From Marinomonas sp. MED121 (lineage in GTDB: Bacteria > Pseudomonadota > Gammaproteobacteria > Pseudomonadales > Marinomonadaceae), in NCBI RefSeq assembly GCF_000153025.1, contig NZ_CH672429.1, forward strand, positions 1,356,226 through 1,420,225: a stretch of 64,000 nucleotides of DNA, in the 5' to 3' direction. A program made the position numbers and the translations under genes. The notes beneath the pieces were generated by a model. The model ran no database searches. It saw only the letters and a list, made by a program, of their open reading frames with translations, and was not told where the DNA came from. Within the stretch, counting starts at the first letter, position 1. Each line of letters begins with the position of its first letter. Below, piece by piece: positions 55,070 to 63,596 of the stretch.

Positions 55070-55642
55070 ATGACTTCTCGCAGCCAATTACGTCGTCAAC
55101 TCAGACAAGCACGCAACCAATTAACAACAGCAGAGCAAGAAAGCGCCGCTCACGATTTACTCAAGCAACTTAAAGACCAAGCTCACGCTCCGCTAGCAGA
55201 ATTAACCCCAGTATCCAAAGTGGCACTTTATCTCACCAATGATGGGGAAATTTCACCACACGCTATCTGCCAATGGCTTTGGCAACACAACATTTTCACT
55301 TATTTACCTAGCATACATGGCGAAACACTGGTATTCGCTCATTATCATCCAGATAGTCAATGGCAAAAAAACCAATTTGGCATTGCAGAACCGATAGATA
55401 CAGCACCTTTATCTGGTGATGATATGGATCTGGTTTTGATGCCATTAGTTGGCTTTGATTTGAAGGGTGGAAGGTTAGGTATGGGCGGAGGTTATTATGA
55501 CAAAACCTTTGCTAAGAGGTCGTCAAGATTGATAGGTTTAGCACACGATTGCCAACAAGTTGACAAGCTTCCCATCGAAGATTGGGACGTTCCCCTTGAC
55601 GCAATAGCGACGCCCTCTCTTTATCTAGATATAAGTAAGTGA
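55070..55642 (+). CDS. fau: 5-formyltetrahydrofolate cyclo-ligase family protein
   Basis: It converts 5-formyl-THF with ATP to 5,10-methenyl-THF, recycling inhibitory folate. The conserved start is ATG 55070 (MTSRSQLRRQLRQARNQL), because the frame's earlier opening lies within the 6S RNA. It gives 190 residues, close to E. coli YgfA (182). Basic residues in the N terminus bind ATP, and the LVLMPLVGFDLKGGRLGMGGGYYDKTF motif is the catalytic signature. It follows directly after 6S RNA and is likely co-transcribed with it, as in E. coli. Confidence 0.93.
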   Translation: MTSRSQLRRQLRQARNQLTTAEQESAAHDLLKQLKDQAHAPLAELTPVSKVALYLTNDGEISPHAICQWLWQHNIFTYLPSIHGETLVFAHYHPDSQWQKNQFGIAEPIDTAPLSGDDMDLVLMPLVGFDLKGGRLGMGGGYYDKTFAKRSSRLIGLAHDCQQVDKLPIEDWDVPLDAIATPSLYLDISK

Positions 55643-55685
55643 CTCACCTAAATTAGACGTTAAATATAAGTCTACCCGTGAGTTA

Positions 55686-55708
55686 GCGCTTAATCTAAAG
55701 TTAAGCGC
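55686..55708 (-). terminator. Hairpin at the end of gspM
   Basis: GCGCTTAA (55701-55708 on the minus strand, arm pairing with 55686-55693) forms an 8-bp stem with a seven-base loop. The TAA stop of gspM (55692-55690) lies inside the second arm. No T run follows, so it may only protect the mRNA end. Confidence 0.45.
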
Positions 55709-56205
55709 ATATCGACAACCCCAAGCTCACGACTAGCAAATTGAACGCTATAGATTGAAACCTTCTCTTTTGCCAAAATCGTCATCCACTTGTTTATATC
55801 GCTATAAGAAGTATTTTCAACCCAAACTTGTAACCGGCTATCGCCATCAAGATTCATCCTTTGGGCAACTAACTTTTGTTTTCGCATAGTACGGCTGACC
55901 AAAGCCTGTAACGCTTGACCACTTCTATCTTCAAGTTTGACACCAGAATCGCCAAGGCTTTTAGTTAACAAAGGCGCATTTTCAACTAATAAATAATAGC
56001 TTTTCAAGTTTGCATCGACTCGCTTTTGAGCAACTTCTTTTTGTTGGTGAATAGGTACCCATAAAAGAGAATAAAGAAGATAGATAAAAAGAACGAACGC
56101 TAAGCATGCCACCAGCTTTTGCTCTCTTTTCGATAGCGCCTGATACTTTTGCAATAAGGGCAATAGCAGACTGCTGCTGCGAATTTGTGCTTCTAACCAA
56201 GCCAT
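55690..56205 (-). CDS. gspM: Type II secretion protein GspM
   Basis: GspM is a small inner-membrane platform protein that stabilises GspL. The 171 residues have the cytoplasmic ALSKREQKLVACLAF start, one membrane helix (about 33-50, VACLAFVLFIYLLYSLLWVP) and a periplasmic ferredoxin-like domain with coiled-coil stretch. The ATG overlaps the gspL stop by one base. It is the last gene of the operon, and no gspN follows. A hairpin (55686-55693 with 55701-55708, GCGCTTAA/TTAAGCGC) contains its stop codon. Confidence 0.85.
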   Translation of the reverse strand: MAWLEAQIRSSSLLLPLLQKYQALSKREQKLVACLAFVLFIYLLYSLLWVPIHQQKEVAQKRVDANLKSYYLLVENAPLLTKSLGDSGVKLEDRSGQALQALVSRTMRKQKLVAQRMNLDGDSRLQVWVENTSYSDINKWMTILAKEKVSIYSVQFASRELGVVDMRLTLD

Positions 56206-57500
56206 TATTTCGCCTCCTCTTTTAATTTAATAGAGGCAACATATACCTCTCCTCGTTTAGCTACCTGCTCAAATACAACCTGAAAAGGTTTTTTTTCTAA
56301 AGCGGTTTGAATGCTGTCTAATGTATCTCGCTGACCCGCTTGCCAATCTAGACGGTACTCTTTGTTAGCAAAATCAAATTTAGTAATGCGATGCTCACCG
56401 GATACCTGCTCTCTTACCTGATCGACCAAAGCCATGACTTCATAAACCGTCAGCCCCTTCTGCGTCTTAGCATCACCTTGCTTCGCCCTTTGGATTCGTC
56501 CTTTTATTTGTCGATCCAAGTAAGAAATACGCCCTTCATCTGGCGCTAACTTCAAAAAAGCAGTACTGGTTTTTTGGTAAATGTCATCTGCTTTGGCATT
56601 TAAGGCTTGTGTTTGCTGATGGGTTAAGTAGAGCTCCACCGCTAAACTAAAAACAGCAAATACCCCGACCCATAACCAAGGTTTTAATTGAGAAAAGAAC
56701 TGAGTTTGACGTCCAAATTCCCCGTGACACAGGTTAGCCAGTAAACATTTACTATTTGATTGCACCCTAGTAGCGACAATATATAACCAGGTTTCAAGCT
56801 TGCCTTTGCTATTAACACTTTGATTAGACCATGGTGATAAAATCTCAAAAGACGCGGCTAACGCGCCAAAACCATCAACTTCCGCCTGATCACAGCAAAG
56901 ATTGTACTTTTCTCGTTTAGGAAGATAATTTGCACCCTGCTTTGGTAAACAAGAAACCGAATCTTGATCCTTATAAAGCAAATTTAAATCCGAAGTAAAT
57001 AGAAAGTCTGCTTCAGTATCTTGCTCTGGCCAGAAAGGAATTAAGCTATTTACAGGCAACACAATCACTTGCAGCCAACCCATCATTTTCAGATCGTCCA
57101 ACCATGAAGCCATCACCTGCTTGTCGACTATGCTGACCCATTGCCACTCTTTATTTGACTTATTTAAAACAGTGTAATGGAGCTCATCAGGTGATTGTCC
57201 TAAGCTCTCTTCTAATAAAAAAGGAATAACTTGATCTGCATGTCTATGCTGACCTTGAGCCAATGTGATACGACGAACCTGCACTCTGTGCTCAGGCGGC
57301 AAAAAGACAAGATCACCATAAACAAGGTTCTGTTCTTTTAAATAGGTTTGTAGTTGGTCTGCACTTTTTCCTTTACCTGAATGAAGCACATCTGAAGTCG
57401 GCGATAAGAGCATCCATTCAAACTCATCAGCAAGAGCAAAAGCCGTCTGATCTTCTCCCTCTATCTGGGATTCATATGTTCTAATAAAAAGGCGATTCAT
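56205..57500 (-). CDS. gspL: Type II secretion protein GspL
   Basis: GspL is the inner-membrane link between the GspE ATPase and the pseudopilus. It has an actin-like cytoplasmic domain (about 1-270; LFIRTYESQIEGEDQTAFAL, QVIPFLLEESLGQSPDELHY), a membrane helix (around 275-295, LKPWLWVGVFAVFSLAVELYL) and a periplasmic ferredoxin-like domain. The frame opens with GTG at 57512, but ATG 57500 with a TGGA site upstream is a better start. The 431-residue length is normal for GspL. Its stop overlaps the gspM start. Confidence 0.88.
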   Translation of the reverse strand: MNRLFIRTYESQIEGEDQTAFALADEFEWMLLSPTSDVLHSGKGKSADQLQTYLKEQNLVYGDLVFLPPEHRVQVRRITLAQGQHRHADQVIPFLLEESLGQSPDELHYTVLNKSNKEWQWVSIVDKQVMASWLDDLKMMGWLQVIVLPVNSLIPFWPEQDTEADFLFTSDLNLLYKDQDSVSCLPKQGANYLPKREKYNLCCDQAEVDGFGALAASFEILSPWSNQSVNSKGKLETWLYIVATRVQSNSKCLLANLCHGEFGRQTQFFSQLKPWLWVGVFAVFSLAVELYLTHQQTQALNAKADDIYQKTSTAFLKLAPDEGRISYLDRQIKGRIQRAKQGDAKTQKGLTVYEVMALVDQVREQVSGEHRITKFDFANKEYRLDWQAGQRDTLDSIQTALEKKPFQVVFEQVAKRGEVYVASIKLKEEAK

Positions 57501-57552
57501 TCTATTATCCACTTGCTAATTATTATTAAAACTAAGGATCCATCCCTAGGTG

Positions 57553-58566
57553 TTATTGGAATTCAACCCCAAACATTGCCTGCAATTTTTTATTTGGACC
57601 ATAAGCGCGGTAATAACTTATGACAGGGCCATCCTTTGATTGATACAGTTTGCTATGTAATGACATAGAGCGACCAGATAAGGTCACATCAACAAAAATG
57701 TCGACTAACACGATATCAACACGCCAATCATCTTTATCCAAACTGTAACCAGATAGATGACTGTTACCTAAAAAGTCATCAACAGACTCAAAACCACTAC
57801 TTTCCATTTGAGCAAGTACAGCCTGTTTATGTTCGCTGGTTATATTGTCAATCATACTATCGATGATTTCATCACTCATTCGATTTACATTGACACCTAG
57901 GTTTTCAGGCCATAAACATAACCAAGGAATAGCTGCTTCTTTTACATCATTATCCCATTGCAGCAGTTCAAATTCTGTTTCACTAACCAGTTGACTATCT
58001 GCTGTTCGATAAGCAGGGCTAAGACCTAAATAGTACTCATCTTCATGTCCATCACTGCCCGTAATATTTTGATCATTATCAAGCCAATCCTTGAGCGCTT
58101 CAGCTAAGGATTCATCTAAGCTGATATTAGAAAACAAACGCTTAACTTCTGCCAAAGCGGCTACTCCAAGCGCCTCATCTGCTAAGCGATTGACATTATA
58201 ACAACCTTGCCTATCTATCATGACAACACGCATAGAATCTTCATCATTATCTAAAGCGAAGTCTTGATCTAATAAAATCCAACGGGATTCATCTAAAGTA
58301 GGTAACTCAGACTCATCTAGATTTGCAAAAGCATATCTAGCCCAAGACTCTCCACCTAATAGTTGCTGCTTTAACGCTGCCGTTGTTTGCAATTGATCCA
58401 ATAAAGAGCGCTCTCGCGCTAATTGAGACATAATACTCGCGGAAATTGCCGCAATGAGAGCAAACACCATAAGTGCCATGATCAAAGCGACACCACGACT
58501 TCTTTTACGTCTATTGAGAACCTTTGGCACAAACACTAACTTGTTCTTATTCATCATCGTCAGCAT
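57553..58566 (-). CDS. gspK: Type II secretion minor pseudopilin GspK
   Basis: GspK is the large minor pseudopilin that caps the pseudopilus tip. Basic residues precede the prepilin-type helix RSRGVALIMALMVFALIAAISASI, with cleavage expected after SRG. As usual for GspK, the Glu5 of other pseudopilins is absent. The globular domain has CYNVNRLADEALG, LKDWLDNDQNITGSDGHEDEYYLGL and AIPWLCLWPENLGVNVNRMSDE, typical of the family. Start choice is uncertain: TTG 58569, ATG 58566, 58557 and 58554 all fit the overlap with gspJ. Confidence 0.9.
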   Translation of the reverse strand: MLTMMNKNKLVFVPKVLNRRKRSRGVALIMALMVFALIAAISASIMSQLARERSLLDQLQTTAALKQQLLGGESWARYAFANLDESELPTLDESRWILLDQDFALDNDEDSMRVVMIDRQGCYNVNRLADEALGVAALAEVKRLFSNISLDESLAEALKDWLDNDQNITGSDGHEDEYYLGLSPAYRTADSQLVSETEFELLQWDNDVKEAAIPWLCLWPENLGVNVNRMSDEIIDSMIDNITSEHKQAVLAQMESSGFESVDDFLGNSHLSGYSLDKDDWRVDIVLVDIFVDVTLSGRSMSLHSKLYQSKDGPVISYYRAYGPNKKLQAMFGVEFQ

Positions 58567-59239
58567 CAAATGGATAACTTGGTACCGCGAACATGCGGTT
58601 AATTGGCCCTAGTCCTTTCGTTGCCATTTCAATTTTTACCACCCAAGGCATGTCAATTTTACTTTCTTCCTCACCAGGCAAAGTACCATCACTGACTGGA
58701 GGCCAGCTATCAGCCCATTGAACATTTGAATCTAAGATACTGATACTAAAGCTTGATACGTTTTCAAACTCTTGAACCACTTCTTCAACATCTTGCTCTT
58801 TGTCCAATACTCGCCAAAATGTACGAGTTAAAAGCAACGCTTCTTCATCATATTCATAACGAACTCTCTGCAGCTCTGAACGATTCTCACCGAGTGGGTT
58901 GATCCAGCCTGATTTAGTAAAATTCAGTTCGCCGTCTTCTAGCTCAAGTGAAAACTCAAGCTCACCCAATTCATCGCGGACAGTTCGATCAACCAGCTGT
59001 TCCATATCCCTTTCTATCCATTGCCATAAACGGATACTGTCAAACATAACGGCTTCTTGGTCAATCAAAGCACGTTTCACTCTGACACCCATGCTTGCCA
59101 TATCAAAACTAGCTAAGCCAATAAAGCCCAAAATCCCCACCACAACCAACATCTCAACTAAGGTAAAAGCAGAACGTTTTTTTACGCCTCCTCTCCTTAG
59201 TATCATTCTCTGACATTGTTTATGGCTAGCCTGGATCAC
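58547..59239 (-). CDS. gspJ: Type II secretion minor pseudopilin GspJ
   Basis: GspJ is a minor pseudopilin of the type II secretion tip complex. Its prepilin segment reads RSAFTLVEMLVVVGILGFIGLASF, so cleavage would follow Ala rather than the usual Gly before the Phe. Glu5 is intact. The globular body is rich in acidic residues. The start is GTG at 59239, in a four-base GTGA overlap with the gspI stop, which supports translational coupling. The 230-residue length includes about 22 residues of leader. Confidence 0.88.
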   Translation of the reverse strand: MIQASHKQCQRMILRRGGVKKRSAFTLVEMLVVVGILGFIGLASFDMASMGVRVKRALIDQEAVMFDSIRLWQWIERDMEQLVDRTVRDELGELEFSLELEDGELNFTKSGWINPLGENRSELQRVRYEYDEEALLLTRTFWRVLDKEQDVEEVVQEFENVSSFSISILDSNVQWADSWPPVSDGTLPGEEESKIDMPWVVKIEMATKGLGPINRMFAVPSYPFDADDDE

Positions 59240-59634
59240 TTACCTGCATCCTCAGTAGAAACGGCGACAAACCCTTTCAAGCGATATAACGAAGTATCCG
59301 CTTCTGGCGGTTGAAAAACAGCCACTTCAATGGTCACCACACCATTGGCTGTTTGCGTAACTAAGGCTTCACTGGACCAACTCAGGTTAGCTTGCTCAAC
59401 TTCCTGATCACCTAGCTCCAACTCTTGCCCACTAATAGACTGTAGCTTTAAATAAGTGAGCCTATCTTGCGCAATCCACACAGCCACCATTTTGCGTTTC
59501 AAATAATCCGCTTGGCTCGTTGATTGGCTTGTAACCTGCACTAACACTAAACTCACAAAAGCTAATATCACTAACGCTACCAATACCTCCATTAAGGTAA
59601 AACCTGCTTTAGTTCTCGCTAAGTTTAAGTGCAT
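59236..59634 (-). CDS. gspI: Type II secretion minor pseudopilin GspI
   Basis: GspI nucleates the GspH-I-J-K tip complex of the pseudopilus. The prepilin segment reads KAGFTLMEVLVALVILAFVSLVLV, with cleavage after Gly and Glu5 present. The short 120-residue globular domain has YLKRKMVAVWIAQDRLTYLKLQ, typical of the family. The frame opens at 59643, but ATG 59634 has GGGG about nine bases upstream. It overlaps the end of gspH by about 26 bases. Confidence 0.9.
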   Translation of the reverse strand: MHLNLARTKAGFTLMEVLVALVILAFVSLVLVQVTSQSTSQADYLKRKMVAVWIAQDRLTYLKLQSISGQELELGDQEVEQANLSWSSEALVTQTANGVVTIEVAVFQPPEADTSLYRLKGFVAVSTEDAGK

Positions 59635-60169
59635 TGACACCATCCCCTGTCAGCCAATAGCCTAATTTCAAATCACTTCCATTAGTCAAATTCACTTCTA
59701 TTTCAAACGGGGTATATTCACCACTGGCCACAAACGCAATATCCACCTCTTTAACTAAATCACTTTGCTCAACCTGACTTTCTTCGTCTTCATCTGAATC
59801 GATACTGGCAAGAATGATCTCCACCTCGTCCTCATCTGGAGTCCAAGTCACTTGGGTGTCTTCCCAGGTTTCGGTTTCCAGATCAAACAGCTTAATACTG
59901 ATTTCTTGAGCTGTCACTTGAGCACCTAAAGTGTCTCCATCTAACCAAGACTGATCGATTTTATGCTGTAAAAATAATCTTAAGGACTGGCGAGTTTGGA
60001 CCAATACCTCTTCATCATCATCCACTTGATAGGTGACAGTAACCATACCAAGCAGACTACCTATAATGACAAGGACAACCATTAGCTCCAGCAAGGTAAA
60101 ACCCTGCTGTTGAGCATAAGATAAAGCGGGCTTTGGCTTTAGCCTCATCTTGTGGCTACTAAAAGGCAT
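59609..60169 (-). CDS. gspH: Type II secretion minor pseudopilin GspH
   Basis: GspH is a minor pseudopilin. QQQGFTLLELMVVLVIIGSLLGMV is the prepilin helix with cleavage after Gly and Glu5 present. The body is acidic, with a long Asp/Glu-rich loop (about residues 110-140). The start ATG at 60169 has no good ribosome site, and an alternative at 60148 is no better. It lies between gspG and gspI, whose start it overlaps. The exact N terminus is uncertain. Confidence 0.85.
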   Translation of the reverse strand: MPFSSHKMRLKPKPALSYAQQQGFTLLELMVVLVIIGSLLGMVTVTYQVDDDEEVLVQTRQSLRLFLQHKIDQSWLDGDTLGAQVTAQEISIKLFDLETETWEDTQVTWTPDEDEVEIILASIDSDEDEESQVEQSDLVKEVDIAFVASGEYTPFEIEVNLTNGSDLKLGYWLTGDGVNALKLSEN

Positions 60170-60185
60170 TAGCTGATAAATCTAA

Positions 60186-60647
60186 TTAGAGGTCACCTTG
60201 ACTCACATCAGCAGCGTTTTCTTCACCGCCCTCACGCCCATCTGAACCTAATGCAATAAGGTCATAATCACCAGTAGCACCAGGACTGATGTAAACAAAG
60301 TCATTACCCCATGGATCAAGGGGCAACTTTTTAACATAACCACCAGATTTCCAATTTTTTGCTTCAGGGAAGCCAGATGGTTCACTAACTAATGCCTCTA
60401 GACCTTGAGAGGTTGAAGGATAATTACCATTATCTAACTTATACAAATCCAACGCAGACATAAGGTTTCGAATTTGTGTTTTGGCTACAGAAACCTTGGC
60501 ATCATCGGAACGACCTAGAATATTAGGCGCAACCATACCAATTAAGGCGCCTAAGATAACCAGAACGACCATCAATTCAAGCAGGGTAAACCCCTTTTTA
60601 TTCGCTTTAGTATTTGGTTTTTTGTGTGTATTATTCATTAATTTCAT
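60186..60647 (-). CDS. gspG: Type II secretion major pseudopilin GspG
   Basis: GspG is the main subunit of the type II secretion pseudopilus. NKKGFTLLELMVVLVILGALIGMVAPNILG is the textbook prepilin helix, and the globular domain shows AKTQIRNLMSALDLYKLDNGNYPSTSQGLEALV. LPLDPWGNDFVYISPGATGDYDLIALGSDGREGGEE is the calcium-binding C-terminal part. The frame opens at 60662, but the ATG at 60647 with AGGAAGG six bases upstream is the likely start. Highly conserved and unambiguous. Confidence 0.96.
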   Translation of the reverse strand: MKLMNNTHKKPNTKANKKGFTLLELMVVLVILGALIGMVAPNILGRSDDAKVSVAKTQIRNLMSALDLYKLDNGNYPSTSQGLEALVSEPSGFPEAKNWKSGGYVKKLPLDPWGNDFVYISPGATGDYDLIALGSDGREGGEENAADVSQGDL

Positions 60648-60725
60648 CTGCCTTCCTATCAAAAAAGTCTATCTATCTTTTATATTCTTATTAGCCTTAA
60701 ATGGCTAATATTACTTAAATCATAT

Positions 60726-61928
60726 TTAGTTAAGTAGTTGATTCATATTCATTATAGGGAGCAGAATTGCCATCACTATCATCATAACAGCGCCTCCCAT
60801 AACCAAAAGCATCAAGGGTTCAAACAAGGAAACTAAAGTGCCAATCCAAGCATTTGTATCATCTTCTTGCTGACGAGCTGCTCTTGCCAGCATCTGATCA
60901 AGCTCCCCACTACGTTCACCACTTTGAATTAGCTGCAGCATCATAGGAGGGAACAATTTCGTGGCTTCAAATGCCATTCCTAAACTACCACCCTCTTTCA
61001 CTTTTTGCTGACACTCCTTTAATCGCTCCTGCATGGCAAGATTATCAACCACTTGAGAAGCGATACTCATCCCTTCTACCAAGGGGACACCGCTACTTGA
61101 AAGCATGGCTAAGGTACTGATATAGCGTGTTATTTGAGAGACTTTGATCAAGCTGCTGATAGCAGGTAGTTTTAACACCCATTTATCTTTAATTTTTTTA
61201 GGGCCAGGTTTAGCCACTAACCAAAGATAAAATATCAAAAAAAGACCTAGCACCAGAACAAAGCGAGCACCATAACCTGTTATGAGGTTACTCAGGCTCA
61301 ACATAAACTGGGTAATGCCAGGTAATTCAGCACCTTGGGTATCAAATACCTGAACAATATCAGGCATAACACTGCCTAATAAAAAACTGACTATACCTAT
61401 GGCAACCAAGGTCAAAATGGCAGGATACATCATCGCCATTTGGATCTTTTGCGCGTTCTGTTTCTGCCTTTCGGTAAAGTCTGCAAGCTGCATTAATACA
61501 GCATGTAGGTGCCCAGATTGTTCCCCGGCCTCAACACTGGCTCGAAATAAAATTGGAAAGGCTTTAGGGTAACTCGCTAAAGCTTCAGCTAAACTATGTC
61601 CTTCCATCACTTTAGATCGAATGGAAAGTAGCATACTGCGAATTTTATTCTTTGTGGCTTGTTGAGCACCCCCCGTTAATGCTTCTTCGATAGGAAGGCC
61701 TGCATCAATTAAGGTTGCTAATTGACGCGTCATTAGGGATCTTTCTTTGATATTAATACCGGGGGAAAAAAGGCTTGTCGCGCTTTTCTCTTTAGCTTGA
61801 CTGAGCTCTAATAGAACCTTTCCTTGCTCCCTTAAAATTTGTCGAACTTGGCGCTCATTATCCGCCTCAATCACACCCTTTTTCTTTTTACCTTTGGCAT
61901 CTAACGCAAGAAATTCAAATGCGGCCAT
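60726..61928 (-). CDS. gspF: Type II secretion inner-membrane platform protein GspF
   Basis: GspF is the three-helix platform protein that contacts the GspE ATPase. The 400 residues show the N-terminal cytoplasmic AFEFLALDAKGKKKKGVIEADNERQVRQIL, two homologous cytoplasmic domains (MTRQLATLIDAGLPIEEAL and LSSSGVPLVEGMSIASQVV), and three membrane segments around 170-190, 215-240 and 370-395. RASVEAGEQSGHLHAVLMQL and IQSGERSGELDQML are family motifs. GGGAG precedes the ATG by about eight bases. Confidence 0.96.
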   Translation of the reverse strand: MAAFEFLALDAKGKKKKGVIEADNERQVRQILREQGKVLLELSQAKEKSATSLFSPGINIKERSLMTRQLATLIDAGLPIEEALTGGAQQATKNKIRSMLLSIRSKVMEGHSLAEALASYPKAFPILFRASVEAGEQSGHLHAVLMQLADFTERQKQNAQKIQMAMMYPAILTLVAIGIVSFLLGSVMPDIVQVFDTQGAELPGITQFMLSLSNLITGYGARFVLVLGLFLIFYLWLVAKPGPKKIKDKWVLKLPAISSLIKVSQITRYISTLAMLSSSGVPLVEGMSIASQVVDNLAMQERLKECQQKVKEGGSLGMAFEATKLFPPMMLQLIQSGERSGELDQMLARAARQQEDDTNAWIGTLVSLFEPLMLLVMGGAVMMIVMAILLPIMNMNQLLN

Positions 61929-61959
61929 TTAAATACTCCCACCACAAAAACAAACATGA

Positions 61960-63414
61960 TTATCCATGGGAGACTCTCAACACTTCTTCAATGGTTGTCT
62001 GACCGGCAAGCACTTTAGACATGCCATCTTGTCTTAAGCTAGGCGTTGATTTTCGAACATGTTGTTCCATAGCCTGTTCACCTACTTGGCTATGAATTAA
62101 TGTTTTAACACCTTCATCAATAAGAATGAGCTCATATAAACCCACTCGCCCTCGATAACCTTGATCGAAGCAAGCATCACAACCTTTCGCCTGGTAAATA
62201 GTCACGTCTGAATCTACACCTAATAATGCTTGGCTTGCCTCATCGGCTTGTATTGGCTGCTTACAAGTATCACATAATTTACGAACCAAACGCTGAGATA
62301 GCACCCCCACAATAGAAGAGGATAGTAAGAAGGGCTCAACCCCCATATCCTCTAATCGAGTAATCGCACCAACAGCACTATTTGTGTGTAAAGTAGATAG
62401 CACGAGATGGCCTGTTAACGATGCTTGTACAGCAATTTCAGCCGTTTCTTTATCTCGAATCTCACCTATCATAACTACATCAGGGTCTTGACGTAGTATT
62501 GCTCTCAAGCCTCTCGCAAAAGTCATATCCGCTTTACTATTTACCTGAGTTTGACCTATCCCTTCTAAATGATACTCAACCGGGTCCTCTACCGTCATAA
62601 TATTACGGCGTCCATTGTTGAGATAACCAAGAGAGGCATAAAGAGAAGTCGTTTTACCAGAACCTGTTGGACCTGTAACTAAAAGGATGCCATGTGGATG
62701 GCTAATAACGTCACGCAATCTTTCACGATCAGACTCATTCATCCCTAAGTGTGTTAGATCTAAGCGTCCGGCTTGCTTATTAAGCAAACGCATTACTATT
62801 CGCTCGCCATGAGAAGAGGGTAATGTTGATACTCGCACATCCACTTCTTGACCTGATATTCTCAGTACGATACGGCCGTCTTGAGGGACACGCTTTTCAG
62901 CAATATCCAATTTCGCCATAACTTTGATACGTGAAACCAACATGGGCGCTAATGCTCGTCTTGGCTCAATCACCTCACGTAAAATGCCGTCTACTCGAAA
63001 ACGAACAACTAAGCGTCTTTCAAATGTTTCAATATGCACATCTGATGCTTCTTCTTTAACAGCCTCACTCATAATGGCATTAATCAAGCGGATAATGGGA
63101 GCATCGCCTTCACGCTCAAGCAAATCTTCACTTTCTGGCAAAGCTTCTGCCACGCTGGCAAGATCCATATCATCCCCAATCCCTTGAGCCATAGCGAGAG
63201 ATTGGCCACCCTCCTGTTGATAGAAACGAACCACTGTTTCATCAAAATCAGAGTCAGATAAACATTCTAGGTCTGGGTATTTAGGGGCTATCCTTAAGGC
63301 TTCAGAAATGGCTTGAATACTTGCCTCTTTTTTATGCACGACAATCCACTCTTCCGCTTCTTGCTTAAGCAGTACACCTGATTGTTTAACAAATGAATAG
63401 GGCAATGACGACAA
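61960..63414 (-). CDS. gspE: Type II secretion ATPase GspE
   Basis: GspE is the cytoplasmic hexameric ATPase that powers pseudopilus assembly. The 484 residues contain GPTGSGKTTSLYASL (Walker A), the Asp box MTVEDPVEYHLEGIGQTQVN, Walker B-like DPDVVMIGEIRDKETAEIAVQ and the His box SLTGHLVLSTLHTNS. The zinc-binding tetracysteine (CDTC and CDAC) lies near the C terminus. The start is TTG 63414 with AAGGAA upstream. It opens the operon, so gspC and gspD must be elsewhere. Nothing of them lies in the 182-base gap before it. Confidence 0.95.
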   Translation of the reverse strand: MSSLPYSFVKQSGVLLKQEAEEWIVVHKKEASIQAISEALRIAPKYPDLECLSDSDFDETVVRFYQQEGGQSLAMAQGIGDDMDLASVAEALPESEDLLEREGDAPIIRLINAIMSEAVKEEASDVHIETFERRLVVRFRVDGILREVIEPRRALAPMLVSRIKVMAKLDIAEKRVPQDGRIVLRISGQEVDVRVSTLPSSHGERIVMRLLNKQAGRLDLTHLGMNESDRERLRDVISHPHGILLVTGPTGSGKTTSLYASLGYLNNGRRNIMTVEDPVEYHLEGIGQTQVNSKADMTFARGLRAILRQDPDVVMIGEIRDKETAEIAVQASLTGHLVLSTLHTNSAVGAITRLEDMGVEPFLLSSSIVGVLSQRLVRKLCDTCKQPIQADEASQALLGVDSDVTIYQAKGCDACFDQGYRGRVGLYELILIDEGVKTLIHSQVGEQAMEQHVRKSTPSLRQDGMSKVLAGQTTIEEVLRVSHG

Positions 63415-63596
63415 AACATTTCCTTATAAATTAATAGCCTAAGTCTTAAGCGAGCAAGGGCTAGAATTACATCAAACTAAATAATCCCTCAAGCAGATGC
63501 TTAATAAAAAGCTTTGCTAAAGCAATATAAATTGAGGGGTCTCACAAAAACAAACTATAAAACCACTTTTAGACCAATTTCAGTGACAATCATTAA

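Noticed and set aside
54834-55073. Open frames on both strands over 54.82-55.09 kb
   Set aside because: They overlay the 6S RNA gene, whose conserved structure explains the sequence.
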